DNA of 64,000 bases, taken from NCBI RefSeq assembly GCF_009389715.1, contig NC_052404.1, positions 2,162,738-2,226,737 on the forward strand, in the 5' to 3' direction. This document shows, in pieces, positions 46,001 to 57,881 of this stretch (position 1 is the stretch's first letter; every line of letters begins with the position of its first letter). Position numbers and translations under genes: made by a program. The DNA is from Phoenix dactylifera (taxonomy: Eukaryota > Streptophyta > Magnoliopsida > Arecales > Arecaceae). The notes beneath the pieces are model-generated. The model made no database searches. It was given only the letters and a program-made list of their open reading frames with translations, and was not told the origin of the DNA.

Positions 46001-49000
46001 TTAGCATACACTTATCCCAGGAGAAATCTCTTGCACTAAATTTTGAAACTACCATGCTTACCAAGAGATAAGAGTCAAACATATTGAATACCATTTATCC
46101 TTGTGCCAGGGATTTAACTTTAACCTATAAACAGTTCCATCAAATGAAAAACTGAAACCAGGACTTATCCCCTTTAAGCATCTTGCATCGAGCTTTTCAT
46201 TTCTCCATTTAGCTTGAATATAATTCCACTAACTATAGGAAAAGTATGGTATTCAAATGGAAGTCCATAACTATCAAAACTTAATATCTTTAGTAACTTC
46301 AGAAGCAATTACGTCATTTTTTTAGTAATTTCAGATGCAATTAGATGCCAAGAAACAGATTGAATTTCACATAAGATGCAAAAGTTAAGGTTTTAAATTT
46401 TTAGCCACCATGTAAAGATTTCCTAGATGACACCAAGCACCAAATGATTGGACTTCCAATTGCAGCGATAGCAGTAGTATGACAACTACTTTGGGTCACT
46501 AATAGAACCACAGGAACCAAATATTTTAATGCAATGCAGTGACTTTTTGATCTCCAAGCAAAGAATAGACAAATACTGCAAACTAATTTTAACATAATAT
46601 TATTTACATAAATAACAGAACTGAAAACTCAGAACGCTGAGGTAGATAGAGTGAAGGTGAGGTATCTTACATTGTATCCAACCACAGGAAAATAGAATTT
46701 CGTTTCTTCCACTTCTGCCTTGAGAATTTTAGAAGCTCTGGCAAAAGAGGATATCGCAAGTCCATTCCATGAAACAATTACCTATGGCAGCACCTGGTCT
46801 ATTAAAAAGTTTGTCCTAAGATAAACGATTATACCTAGATAATTTAGAAAAATGCTTGAAAAAGCATATAAAAGGTAGAAACCTTGTCATCCAAATGAGG
46901 CCTTGGCCGTCTTGACCGCATATTGAACAGCCTTTGTCGACATAAACCTAAAATTTGAGAATATTCATCCACAGACATGCCCAACTTCGATGTCATGGAA
47001 GAAATATCTTTTCTCACTATGAGCACATTTTTTCCTTTAAATTCATTATGAGGATCACTCATCGAAGAAAGGTCACAATTCCCAGAAGATTTGACATAAT
47101 AATGGTCCTTGAACAGAGTTGCATAATCTCCAAGTATCTCTTCAATCTTCAGCAGAAGTCAAGCCAAAAATTAGTGCCACATCAAGCCAAAATTATAGGA
47201 ATATGACAACATAAATTGCAAAAGAACGAAGACAAAGACATCTTACATTTGAAATTTTTAAAAAAGAACAGTCTGATCTTATAACAGGTGAGAGCAACAT
47301 TATAAATTAACGCTCCCTGAAAGATCTATATCTGCAAGTTCCCATGGAAAAAGTGCCTGATCTCCTTAAGATATGAAGCAGCATAAGTACAAGGATCTTT
47401 TTCAGGCATGCACTTAGGAACCTATGATTTGGTTTAAGGTGCTAAGCTATCACTTCAAAACAATGGTTTAACTAATACAATTAGAGAATCCACATGATAT
47501 CAAATATTGTAACGCAACACAAACTGTCTATTTAAAAATGAAGATTGAACAAATAGCAAACCTTAAAATTTAAATTATAAAATAACATAAATGGTTTTCA
47601 TGTATCTTGGGAACAATGGGTTATGCTTAATGGAAGAGGGGCCTAGAAAATCATGGAACAAGATGCAGATGTAGGAGCAAATTCTCGAGTAATGCATGAT
47701 ACCTCAAGGTTGTAATTTGAACTTTCATCGGGAAGAAAAACATTCAGAATACTTTGATATACCTAATTGACATAGGAAGTTAGATGGTTATCATAGTTCT
47801 GGCCCCTTTCAAGCTGTTCAGAACAAGAAGAAAGCTTATCTTGCTGCTAAACTGATTTGGTGGTTGTATCAAAGATCTGGCTTCAAATCCCACCTTTACC
47901 AGGGTTCAGCAAGGGTACCTACAGGAGCACCAGCTCCATTGTGTAGCCTATTGCCAGTGGGTCCTCTTTCTACCCCCGGCATAAAAAGAAAAAATCCCAA
48001 CGAAATAAAATAAAAATAAAGAAATAAAAAGCTATTTACAGCAAATTCAGATATTTTTTCTAGATATAAATAAAAAGCATTACCACTCATGATTCCCAAG
48101 CTTCACCACTAGTTGCTTTGTTTTTTTCTAAATACTTCCAAAATTACATTTGCAATTCAGCATATCTTTAGTACTTGATGGAAACATTGATAAGCAGTCA
48201 TATGATATATACAACCATACAACTCAGGAAGTTTATATATATGCTTATATTTGACAAATCTTTCTGACAACTTGGTCGAACTCCTTTGCATATACATCAG
48301 TAGATTGTCGTTCTTGAGTCTATAAAGTCATAGTGCATTACGTACATGTTGTGGGTAAAACAGCTATTTCAAAAATTTTCTTCATCTTCTACATTTCATA
48401 AAATTTGAACCTTCCCCTGCTTTCCTACATCTACTCATGCCAAGCAGATGCCTGCACATTCATCTTGACCATGAATTTCGAATAGCCATTATCTGTCACA
48501 TCTTTGAACTTGAATAAGCTTCACTTAATAAGGACATCAATGAACTTATCCTAAAACAAATAAAGTCATATCCACTTGAATGTTGAGATTCCGTGGTTGT
48601 CTTCTCAATCACAAGCATCTCATTATGAAGCACATTCATGAAAGGTTCTCAAAATTAGCTAATCAATAATAATGTTCACCATAATGTTAACAAATTGAAG
48701 TCTGTGCCATGCTGTTTCATATGTCAAATTGCGATCAGCAATCTTCACCCAAACTTCATACTACCACATGATAATCTTGAGGGAGGTTAACAACCATAGC
48801 CATCAGTTCAAATTCAAGAAATTTGACCTCAGATAGGAAAAAATAGATTTTGTATCTGATTGCTACCTGGTGGCCATCTGGAAAAAATTGGAAGTTGTAG
48901 GTGTTTCAGCATACTATTTTAATCAGTTAGAGGTTTGTTGTTCAATTTGCTTTTAAAGGCCGGAGCCCTGGCTCTTCACTTTGGCTTACAAATGGGAGTT

Positions 49001-52000
49001 TTCGGTGATTTGCTCATTAAGTACAGTGGAAGCCCTAGGCTATCCTCATATATGATTGGCTCATTGTTCCTTACATTATTTTGTGCGCTCAACCTCAGAA
49101 GTTGCTTTGATATATGTTTTTCTTATCAATGTTGTCTGATATCCACAAATTATATATCTCGTTTTGATTATCATACTGGAATGCAAGTTCAATATGACAT
49201 GGAGTATGACACAGTTTCTCTGTAGCATGATCATGTCACTAAAGTAGCATGATGGGTTCACAGGATTTGCTGGTGCGTGTACATGGTGGCCTGGTGGGCC
49301 TATTTGCAGAGGGCTACTCTTGGTTGTGTAGCCTAGCTCTAGTTCACAGACTCCGTGGTACAGCTCTCAAGACCCTTTTATAGCCTTTGGGTCATCTGTT
49401 TCCTACTCAAGTTCAAAAAGAGAAGTGAAATTTCCTAGACTAAAGCTGGCAAATAAAGTTTGACTATTGCATTGAAACTCCTAGGGGACTTCAAACTCAA
49501 GAGAATAACTTGCAACACTTTCAACTAAAACAACCGAATACACCAACATCCAGATTGCAGATTGAGTTAGCTTAAAGAAGCTTCCTGAGTTATTATGCCA
49601 GCTAAGGTGCTACTTGGTGATCCATTTTCAGCTCAGCTAGGATTCTGTTGATCCTGCTTCCATTCAAAATCCTGAATAAGCCATTCCACATGAATATGGG
49701 ACTGAGGAGGCGCTGATGGGGAAAAGGACTTTAGAATTGTGTATGAGGTATTAGGAAGATTGAGGAAGAATTAGAATCACATCAATGTGTAATAGTTCAG
49801 AAAAGCTAGTAATGACAACTCTTTTTAGGGCAAGGGCGAATACTTTCTATGTTATATGATCATTGTCGATAAACAAGATACTACAAAAAATCCGAGCATC
49901 CAGCTTTTCTGGAACAGTGCAACACATTTTGGGGTAAAGCATGCTTGATTTATGTATACTAGGAAATTCTTGGTCCCAATACTAACTATATAAGTAAACT
50001 CACAGAAAAATTCAGATGGTTACCATGGAATTAGAAAAAATTATAAATCTTACAACACTTTCAAATGATTAAAGATTGGATGTGCATAAACCTCTTTGCT
50101 TGTCCAGACATAGAATGCTCCTTCTTTTTTTCTTGGAGCACCTTCATATTCAGCACTATCCGCATCTTCAGCTGAATATATTTCACCTGATTCTCCAATC
50201 ATGTCTCTCTTCAAATAGTCAAGAATATCACGAGCAACAGATGAATAGAAGGTGTCTCTTTTAATTGCAAATGTGTCCAAATATACATTAGCAAGCTGCC
50301 CCTGATCATACAACATTTTTTCAAAATGTGGAACTGCAATAGAAGACAACCATATCATCAACAATAGCAGAAGAACATTATAAACTTATAACATGCACAT
50401 AACTACACTTAGCATAAGTTGACAAAGCAGAAAACAATCCTACTAGCAAAGTAATATATTTGCATTGCAGCACCTACAATACATCCTAATATTCATTAAG
50501 CTAAAATGGCACAAACAAACCTCCGGCTACACAACCAAGATGTACACCTTGAAGTTCTTATTGCATATTTTTTACATCAAGCATTTCTGGCTTTCAACAG
50601 TTTATAGTTTTATACAATTATTTATACTTACTCTATATTGTTAAATTCCCTTGCTTATTATTGCAAATAACAACAAGACCACCATGCCATCACAGAACAA
50701 TACGACTGATTATCTATTAGTCCTCTTCCATGACAAGATTTACTCTCTACCAGTAATATTAATGAAATTAATTAATTACAAACCAGTCTTTCCTATACTG
50801 TAGAAGCAGTGAGCCAAAGAACTGGTAAAAAAACAGCCTCGCACAGTGTCAAAACTCACCATGCCAACACTCATCCACACTATATCTATGAAAACCGCCT
50901 CCAACATGATCATGGATTCCGCCTCTGGCCATGCACTGCAAGGTATGACAAACCATCTGCATGGTATGGTTGGCTTCACTTTCCCTCCCATTTTCCATCA
51001 GCTTCTTTGATGCATAAAGCATAAGGTAGACTTCAACTGGTCTAGGAAACTTTGGAGCAGAACCAAATCCACCGAACTTTGGGTCATAACTGTTCTCCAG
51101 CTATGAAAATCACAAATTGCAAATTTAAGGTCAACATTCAATAACTACAAAAAATGTACAAAAGGTTATAGAAGGAATAAATAACTTAAAACCCTATCGT
51201 TTCTCATTGGTAAATAGATGGAACCTGATTTAGACAGTTACCTGTTTAGCACATAATTTTAATGAATTTTGTGCAAGCTCATCGGATAATCTATGACAAG
51301 AAGCAGTTGCAGACAGCGCTTCAGAAAGTTGTTCGATTGCAAAATTCCCACCCTTCTCAAGCATCTCTCGTTTGCTATCCCATGCTTCCTTCACCCTTCT
51401 GAGAAATGTTTAACACAGAAAACATATAAGTAAGATGAACTTTGAGATCAATGCAACTATTAATACCAAAGATATATGTTCTGCACCTGAGGACTGTTTT
51501 GAAACCTGGTCTACCATACTTGTCATCGGGGGGGAAGTATGTTCCACCCATCAAGGGCTTGAGATTGGGCGAGAGAAAGACGCTCAGTGGCCAACCACCA
51601 CCACCATAAAGTGCCTGTACATATGTCATATATACCTGCAGAAGCAATTGTTGTTCTCAGGAATAGAAATGGGAACTTATGAAAGCATTACCAGCAAAAT
51701 ACACGAAACCTCATATCACTTAAGCTGCATATGTCCGCAAACTAAAGAAATCAATTAAGCTAACTGCGTAGACTAAGGCAAGAGCATTTATAAGGAAAAC
51801 ACTTACTTTCTTAGAAGATTTTGAAAAGTCAATTATAACTGTGTGCACCATAGAAAAAAAGAAAGAAACTTCACCAGGTACCACTATCTTACCTTATCGA
51901 CATCAGGTCGCTCCTCACGATCCACCTGTTAAGACTGATAATCAGAAACAAGGAGAGAACGTAATAGATTTAGTGGAGTTTTTTTTTTAACTATTATGTG

Positions 52001-53495
52001 GAGGTGCAATGCACTTCTGTCATGGCATATCCTAAACTGGATATATAAGCGACCAAAAATGAGTTGAAAGGAACAGAACCAATTTTATTTGACCATAAAA
52101 GGTAACATCAAAGACAGATAATGCTCATAACAGTAGTAACAGAAGATCAGAAGATCACCTTGATGCTAACAAACCACTCATTTAACATTTTCGCAATCTC
52201 TTCATTCTCAAATGACTCCACCTCCATGACATGGCACCTATAATAAGCAATCAATAAAAGAAAACGATCTAACTCCACCAGCCTAATAACAGCTATACTC
52301 TGAATACCTAAAGTTCCTAGCTAATTTAAAATCAAACAAAAAGAAAAATATAAAATTTACAATATGGTCAGGTCTTCAGGGAAGCAGTATATTCTAGTTT
52401 TAGTATCAATTAAACCATCATGGCAGAAGCATATGAGAGAGATTTTCCATCAATGTTTCAGGGGATGGAGAAAGCACATAAGCAAACACTGATTTTCTAC
52501 CAGATAAATATGTGTTTTTGTCAACATATTTACTTGCTTAACACTGATACTCACAGATGCATGAAATTACTCGAAAAAGGAAAATAAACGTAAAGACAAT
52601 ACACTCACCAATGGCATGTGCTGTATCCAACTACATAACACCAAGACACATCCAGATCAAGTAGACCGATACGTCAAGAAGCATCCGGCAGGAACAAAAA
52701 ATGTCACAGCAAGATCAGAACGGGCGAAAGAATGTTTCCAGTTAGCACAGCATCAGTAACAAGCAATAAAATCACCAATAAAATTCATAAAGCTAAAGAA
52801 ATGAAGAGCAGACGCACTTGATAGAAAGATTGGAACATCTCTTTTGCGAGCTTGCTCGAAAGCTTCGTCTCCCCACGGATACCAATCAACCTTCAGCGCC
52901 AACGGAGAAGAGGGGAAACAAATTAGCAATACTAAATGAAAAGGAAAACAAACACCTTCTTCCAGAAAAAGACAAATGAACTAATCGAAACACGGCTTCA
53001 ACTTAGTTACCAAGTTCCAACTGATCAATTGAAACAGGGATTACACAAAGGCTGCCTTACAGATCGAAAATAATGTCAAGGAAGAAGAGTATATCATCGA
53101 TACTTTCAAATAAAACAACTACTTCTCATCGCATACAGACTTGCAACCCCAAACAAAACTCAAAATCCAGACTCATCCCCCAGTTTCGCCAATTACCGGC
53201 TCGATGAAATGCTCAAAAGAAACGAGTTCAAGACACAAGATCGAGACCAGGTCGGATTAGATACCGGGTTGTGGGCGTGCTGGAGGAGGTAGGGGCTGTG
53301 CTCGGAGGCGAGGCGGTTGGTGTGGCGGTGCGCAGCGGCGGTACTCGATCCGGCCATGGCCACGACCCTGGCAGCGAGGAGGGAGCGAGGAGGAGAAGAG
53401 GAGGAGAGCGGGAGTCGTCGAGGGATCGAGAGGAGGCGGAGGCGGAGCCAAGAGGGGGGAGGGAGGACGGAGGCGGTGGCCCGGGCGAGCGCCAT
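43066..53495 (-). CDS. SPATA20: SPATA20/YyaL-family protein (thioredoxin-like DUF255), 15 exons, complete, 805 aa
   Basis: Exons from the start: 53,265-53,495; 52,818-52,890; 52,609-52,630; 52,159-52,237; 51,893-51,925; 51,487-51,635; 51,242-51,398; 50,860-51,100; 50,092-50,333; 46,883-47,146; 46,671-46,781; 44,674-44,898; 44,364-44,567; 43,493-43,669; 43,066-43,275. They sum to 2,418 nt with all phases compatible. The first 50 residues are rich in Arg, Ser, Leu and Pro like an organelle transit peptide; a second Met at residue 47 could give a cytosolic form. [17 protein letters not shown] opens the DUF255 thioredoxin-fold domain, with CHWC at residues 107-110 and VDREERPD nearby. The six-hairpin-glycosidase-like part follows, with [20 protein letters not shown] at about 308 and [15 protein letters not shown] later. 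Close to the Arabidopsis At4g03200 type. Exact reaction unknown; a redox role is inferred from CxxC. Confidence 0.93.
43276..46670 (-). other. Introns 11-14 of the SPATA20-like gene
   Basis: Four introns (43,276-43,492; 43,670-44,363; 44,568-44,673; 44,899-46,670). The first three listed are ordinary. The 1.8-kb one holds no recognised element. The 106-bp intron at 44,568-44,673 begins with GC instead of GT (see findings). Confidence 0.85.
47147..50091 (-). other. Intron 9 of the SPATA20-like gene, 2.9 kb
   Basis: Mostly AT-rich. At 47,870-47,930 GGCTTCAAATCCC resembles a polymerase III B box of a SINE but nothing else supports it. A plus-strand frame at 48,935-49,225 has hydrophobic stretches but no family features and no splice or promoter context, so I do not call it. 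Confidence 0.6.
50334..50859 (-). other. Intron 8 of the SPATA20-like gene
   Basis: 526 bases of AT-rich intron with nothing recognised. Confidence 0.85.
51926..53264 (-). other. Introns 1-4 of the SPATA20-like gene
   Basis: Introns 51,926-52,158, 52,238-52,608, 52,631-52,817 and 52,891-53,264, separated by short exons. No elements recognised inside. Confidence 0.85.
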
Positions 53496-53640
53496 CTGGA
53501 CTTTGGAGTTCGGAGTTATTAGCGGAGAAAGGTGGGGTAGGTGAGTCATCAGCGCCGGCCCATTTCCCAACTGTCCGGAGTCGTGCCGGACGCACGTGCC
53601 AACTGAGGGCCTTATCCATACCAGCATTTCTCACGTGCCA
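53266..53640 (-). promoter_or_regulatory. GC-rich first exon and promoter-proximal region of the SPATA20-like gene
   Basis: CpG-rich sequence covering the first coding exon and about 130 bases upstream, ending near an ACGTG-containing string on either side of 53,590 and 53,635 (G-box-like CACGTG core in CTCACGTGCC). No clear TATA box is visible, in keeping with a housekeeping promoter. Confidence 0.45.
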
Positions 53641-53699
53641 TGCAAGTGATTTTTCTGTCAACTTGTCCATCCTCGAGATTCGTATATGCGCTGCACGTG

Positions 53700-54780
53700 G
53701 TTTTTATGAAGAAGCTTGATCGATTGCGCTGAGAATTTTCTGGTTGCTTTTTTGTATCTGCTGCTACTGATTAATTGTCTCGTATTTTTCTTATATCTCA
53801 ATTTGTAATATAATAATGACTTTAAAAAAATAATGTGCTTTTGATTTATTAACCAAGTCAGTTTTTTTTACTAGATCGATCAGCACGCTGCTGTTATATT
53901 TCTTAATAATATCTCTTATATATCAATAGTTTAAGTTTTACTTATAATTTTTATCCAAATTTTGTTTTTATAATTTAATATATGATGTTTTTCTTTTATT
54001 TTCTGTATATTTTGGTTGTGTACGGAAGAAATTGTTGCTTGACATGTGCAATTGTACATTTGACTTGCTTTTGATTGCTTTTTTTTTTTTTTTTTTTTAA
54101 TACAACGGAAGCTCAAACAGTTCTAGAGTCAGTAGGATTGCAATATATTTGGTGTACTGTAGGTGCAAGGGAAACGAGGATGAGCGTACCGATCATTTCA
54201 TATACATCTAAAAGTATTCTAACTTGAAATGTTAGCCATTCATATAGCCAGTGCTTCCATAAATAATCTGGTATATAATTCATTAAAAAATATGCCCTCG
54301 TCACATGTTATAGGTCATAATTTAAATTACATCGAGTGCTCGAAATTTGATATTCAAAATAGTGTGACTTGTTTTTCTAAAAAAAAAAATGTAACTTGTA
54401 TTAACTAGACTGTGTCACAGGGATTATTTTTATAAGCAGCTTCAATTAAGGGAGGCAATCATCGACCTGAGCTGCCAACGTGACACAAACTTTACACAAA
54501 TTAGAAGACGTCGCTTTGGCATAAACAGGCCAACCCACTACTCTGCTGTTGTGTGTTTGTAGTTTAGAGTCTTGACCTGGCCGACATAATTTAACTTAGA
54601 AGATGATTGGATCGAGTCGCCTCTATGATCTCCCAATCCTTCTCTCCTTATGATCCAAAATAGACTACCATGTCAAATTGATCCAAAATAGACTAACATT
54701 AAATATTTTGACTCAATTGGCCCATTTCTCTATTTATTTACCACTGAAATTGATTCAATTGATCCGACGTTTCTTCTAGT
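53700..54780. other. Intergenic AT-rich DNA
   Basis: No gene recognised. It contains the poly-T headed fragment at 54,079. Confidence 0.6.
54079..54310 (-). mobile_element. Possible retroelement 3' end (minus strand)
   Basis: Twenty T followed by AATACAACGGAAGC, similar to the start of the fragment at 42,467. Read on the minus strand it is a 3' end of a poly(A)-tailed element. No coding part is recognised. Confidence 0.45.
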
Positions 54781-54789
54781 CAAAGAGTA

Positions 54790-55350
54790 CAGCTGGGTCA
54801 CAAGAATTTTTTTGGGAGAGAAAACTTTGAGACCCTACCCCCAAGTTTCTCAAAATCAATTTTGATGGTTCAGTTTTGGAAGGAGGCAAGAGGGGAGCTG
54901 CTAGTTTTGTCATCAGGAGCCCGAGCTCCAGGATGGTAGTTGCTGATGGCTACCAGATCTTTGACATCTTAGTTCCTAGAGCGGAGCTATGGGCGGCCTG
55001 GACCAACCTATATCATGCGCGGCAAATACTTCGAGCTAGCTCGATTATACTGGAGAGTGACACGATTACCGTGATCAGCTAGGTCTAATGAGGCTCGTGC
55101 AGCGGTTGAGGGGTACAACCCTTGATTCGAGATATTTGGACGATGGTGAGAGATGAAGTGGCCTTTCAAGCTAAACATATATACCGAAAGGCCAACAGGA
55201 CGGCAGACTGAGTAGGCAGCATATGTGGCTAGCCACTCAGGACGCACTTTGTGGGCTGAAGAAGGAGAGTTGCCCAGGAACTTCATGACTTGTTTGCTGA
55301 TTCTATTGGAGGTATCTATACTTGTAATGTATAAAATACTCGCTTTATCA
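54790..55350 (+). pseudogene. LINE 3' remnant: RNase H-like domain
   Basis: KINFDGSVLEGGKRGA at about 54,850 opens an RNase H domain; VADGYQIFDILVPRAELWAA and ILESDT follow in frame to a stop at 55,080. Degenerate sequence similar to the end of the copy at 34,885-35,810 follows, then a poly(A) run at about 55,350-55,361. The fragment has no reverse transcriptase region and several stops. Confidence 0.8.
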
Positions 55351-55595
55351 AAAAAAAAAATAATCATGAACCCACTAGTTGGGTCACATACAATTGGGCT
55401 ACAACTTAAAGCTACCCAACCTTGCACCCACAATTTTCTATAAAAAGAAAAGAAAAGAAAAGTGCCAGAGTGAGTGATTGCAACTAAAAATTAGCCCCAA
55501 GATCCGGTTGGAAAAAAAAGTAAACAATTTAATCATGAAATTGAAAAAATCACTATATAAAAATCTAATATTTAAAAAGATATGTATGCAAAAAT

Positions 55596-56678
55596 TTCTT
55601 TATTGAGTTTTTGACGTATATATCATCTTAAATATTAAAATTTATATAAATACTCTTCCAAAATTGATATTTACATATTATAAAATACTTATTTTGCGTG
55701 TATACCCTTCATTTTTTTCTTGCATATGTGCCCATACAATCTAACGCCGTAAAAAAATTACCAGTTTTAAATTAAAAATGACTAAACTACCTTTAATAGA
55801 TAGATATGGATAAAAAATATTTATAAGAATATATATGCAAATAATACTTTACGAGCGTATTCATGCAATTTCATATATTTAAAAAAATTTATAAGCAACA
55901 AATTTTATTTTTATTTTTTTCTATTGCAATCTATTTTAACATTTGGATTTATCTAATGCCTGCTTCTTAATATTTTTCAAACAAATATTGCTTAAGAAAA
56001 AAATTATCTCAACAATTGAAATAACAAAAAGAGATATTAGTTTTCAGTGAGATCTGTTAACCTATTACCCACTTTAGGAATAATAAGATACTTTCATAAT
56101 TTTAATTAATTTTTAATTAAAATAAATATAATTTTGGCAGATTATGATAATCGAATTGCTATATCAAAAGTATTCATACAAAAATAAAATTTTGTAAAGG
56201 CATGCACATAAATATTAATTTAGAGGGCATTCGTGCAAATTCCAATATTTAGAAAAATATTTATGCAAAAATTCAAAAAAAAAAATTACATGTATACCCT
56301 TCTTAACATATGAAATTGCATGATCACCCCCCAAAATTGCTATTTGCATTACACCTTTATAAACATTTCTTTTTGCATATTTACCCGTTAAAAATATTTT
56401 TATTATTTTAATTTTAAACTGTTAACTTCTTGATGTCGTTAGATAGCATGGGCACATATGCAAAATATATATATAAACACACACACACATATATACATAC
56501 ACCACCCCCCCCCCCCCCCCCCCCCCCCCACACACACATATATATATATATATACACACACATACATACATAGAAAACAAGCATTTGATAAGAGTATACA
56601 TATAAATATCAATTTTAAGAAGATATTCACGTAAAGTTTAATATTTAGGAGGATATGTAGTTAAAAAAATCCTTTATT
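55596..56678. mobile_element. Foldback element with long diverged inverted arms
   Basis: The left arm (55,596-55,790) matches the reverse complement of the right arm (56,401-56,678). Shared landmarks in the two orientations are CTTTATT-GTTTTT, CTTAAATATTAAA, CAAAATTGATATTTACAT and GCATATGTGCCCAT followed by ATCTAACG and AATTAAAA. The right arm is longer because a microsatellite (56,465-56,580) interrupts it. Further diverged copies of the same motifs lie at 56,180-56,400. No frame in it is coding. Class unresolved: a foldback or a Mutator-like element with long TIRs. Confidence 0.65.
56465..56580. repeat. Compound microsatellite with a 25-base C run
   Basis: AT and AC dinucleotide repeats, then 25 consecutive C (56,505-56,529), then AC and AT repeats again. 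The C run length is likely to be uncertain in assembly. Confidence 0.95.
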
Positions 56679-56679
56679 T

Positions 56680-57494
56680 ACACATTCTAAAAAATATTTT
56701 AAAAATAAATTATATTATGAAGCTATTTATTATTAAATAACATGCCCAAATCCAAAAAATTCTGATAAAAAAGAAACAACACAAATCCAAATTCAGATCC
56801 GACCATGTCTGAAATCCGATCAAGATAAATCTAATTGATGTACACATCCAAGCACAACATGGAAATGGATAGGATTTTCCTTGGCTGATTAAATTAAGCA
56901 TTCAGAATTGCTCATGACAACACTGTCCCTCATCTGGGCAGCAATCATATATTACATTCGAGTCTATAAAGTTCTGCTCAAAATAAATATGAAAAAGATA
57001 GAAAGAACCTGGTCAACCGGGAGCCTGCTGAAAGCCAGAAACTGGTAGCCTGCTGAGTGTAGAATTATATAACCAGAAGGAGATGAAGCTAAAACTGTTG
57101 ACTGAAGTAGGGTGGGGGAAGAAGCCATGACATGCATGATCCTTTCTCATTTCAAAAAGATCAAAGCATGAATGACAACAGCAGACAGGCAGAGTTGGCA
57201 TTTAATTTATCAAAGGGCTTCCTGTTGCAGTTATTGGAAGGAAAGGCGGAAGACCCTAGTTTCTGCTTTGCCACTTTTATGTTGGCAATAGCTTATTTGA
57301 GTGGGAAAAGTTGGGCTGATAAAGATTGTATGAACAAGGGCTATCAGAACATGGTATAGACCTGGAAGGGATGATAGAAACAAGGAAGAAATGAAATGGA
57401 GACATCTCCACTTGTGTCAAGAACAATGTAAAACGTGTTGGAGTTCAAAACTTATCTTGAAGAAAAATCTGAAAAGAATATGCTTCAAATCTTC
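56680..57494 (-). other. 3' region of the CCCH zinc-finger gene
   Basis: From about 56,900 to the stop codon the DNA is more balanced and probably holds the 3' UTR of the minus-strand gene. No other gene recognised; a plus-strand frame at 57,132-57,359 lies opposite it and shows no family features. Confidence 0.5.
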
Positions 57495-57881
57495 TCAGCT
57501 TGAACTAGAGATCTCACCACCATGACCTGTGTTGCTGCCGTTACTTGATGTGTAAGTCTGTGGCTGCAAGAGGGTGTGGGGTAGGAAACCGCCCCTTGAA
57601 AAAATTGAACCAACAGAACCACTAGATGTGTTCTCAAATAATGGCATCCGGCTGGAGAAAGACTCCTTGCTTGAAATGAATTCAGGCCGTAGATCTGAAG
57701 ATGACGAGGATGGAGCCAAATTCACTATGGAGAATCCAATTGGGTAGGGAGCAACAGGCATATCAGAAAGAGAAGATGCAGAAGGACTGTAGCTCAAAGT
57801 TCCCACCGGATGATCAAATTTGCATGTCGGCCCAAACTTGCATACTCCATGTTGGGCATAGTATGAACAAATCTGAGCCCC
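57495..57881 (-). CDS. CCCH zinc-finger protein, last exon only
   Basis: After the acceptor TTATGGCAG the exon encodes GAQICSYYAQHGVCKFGPTC then KFDHP, a complete C-x8-C-x5-C-x3-H finger. A Ser-rich tail follows with SLSDMPVAPYPIGFS and ends at a TGA at 57,495. The final finger plus this tail matches plant ZFN-type proteins, which normally have five such fingers and bind nucleic acid, in roles such as mRNA control. Here only the fifth finger and 128 residues are present. The other fingers were looked for in 57,882-64,000 on the minus strand and not found, so the 5' exons lie beyond the window after an intron of more than 6 kb. Confidence 0.85.
   Translation of the reverse strand, partial: GAQICSYYAQHGVCKFGPTCKFDHPVGTLSYSPSASSLSDMPVAPYPIGFSIVNLAPSSSSSDLRPEFISSKESFSSRMPLFENTSSGSVGSIFSRGGFLPHTLLQPQTYTSSNGSNTGHGGEISSSS

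Noticed and set aside
48935..49225. Plus-strand gene inside intron 9 of the SPATA20-like gene
   Set aside because: A single hydrophobic frame with no homologous motif and no promoter or splice signals.
56439..56630. Gly-rich open frame on the minus strand
   Set aside because: The Gly run is the 25-base C microsatellite read on the other strand.
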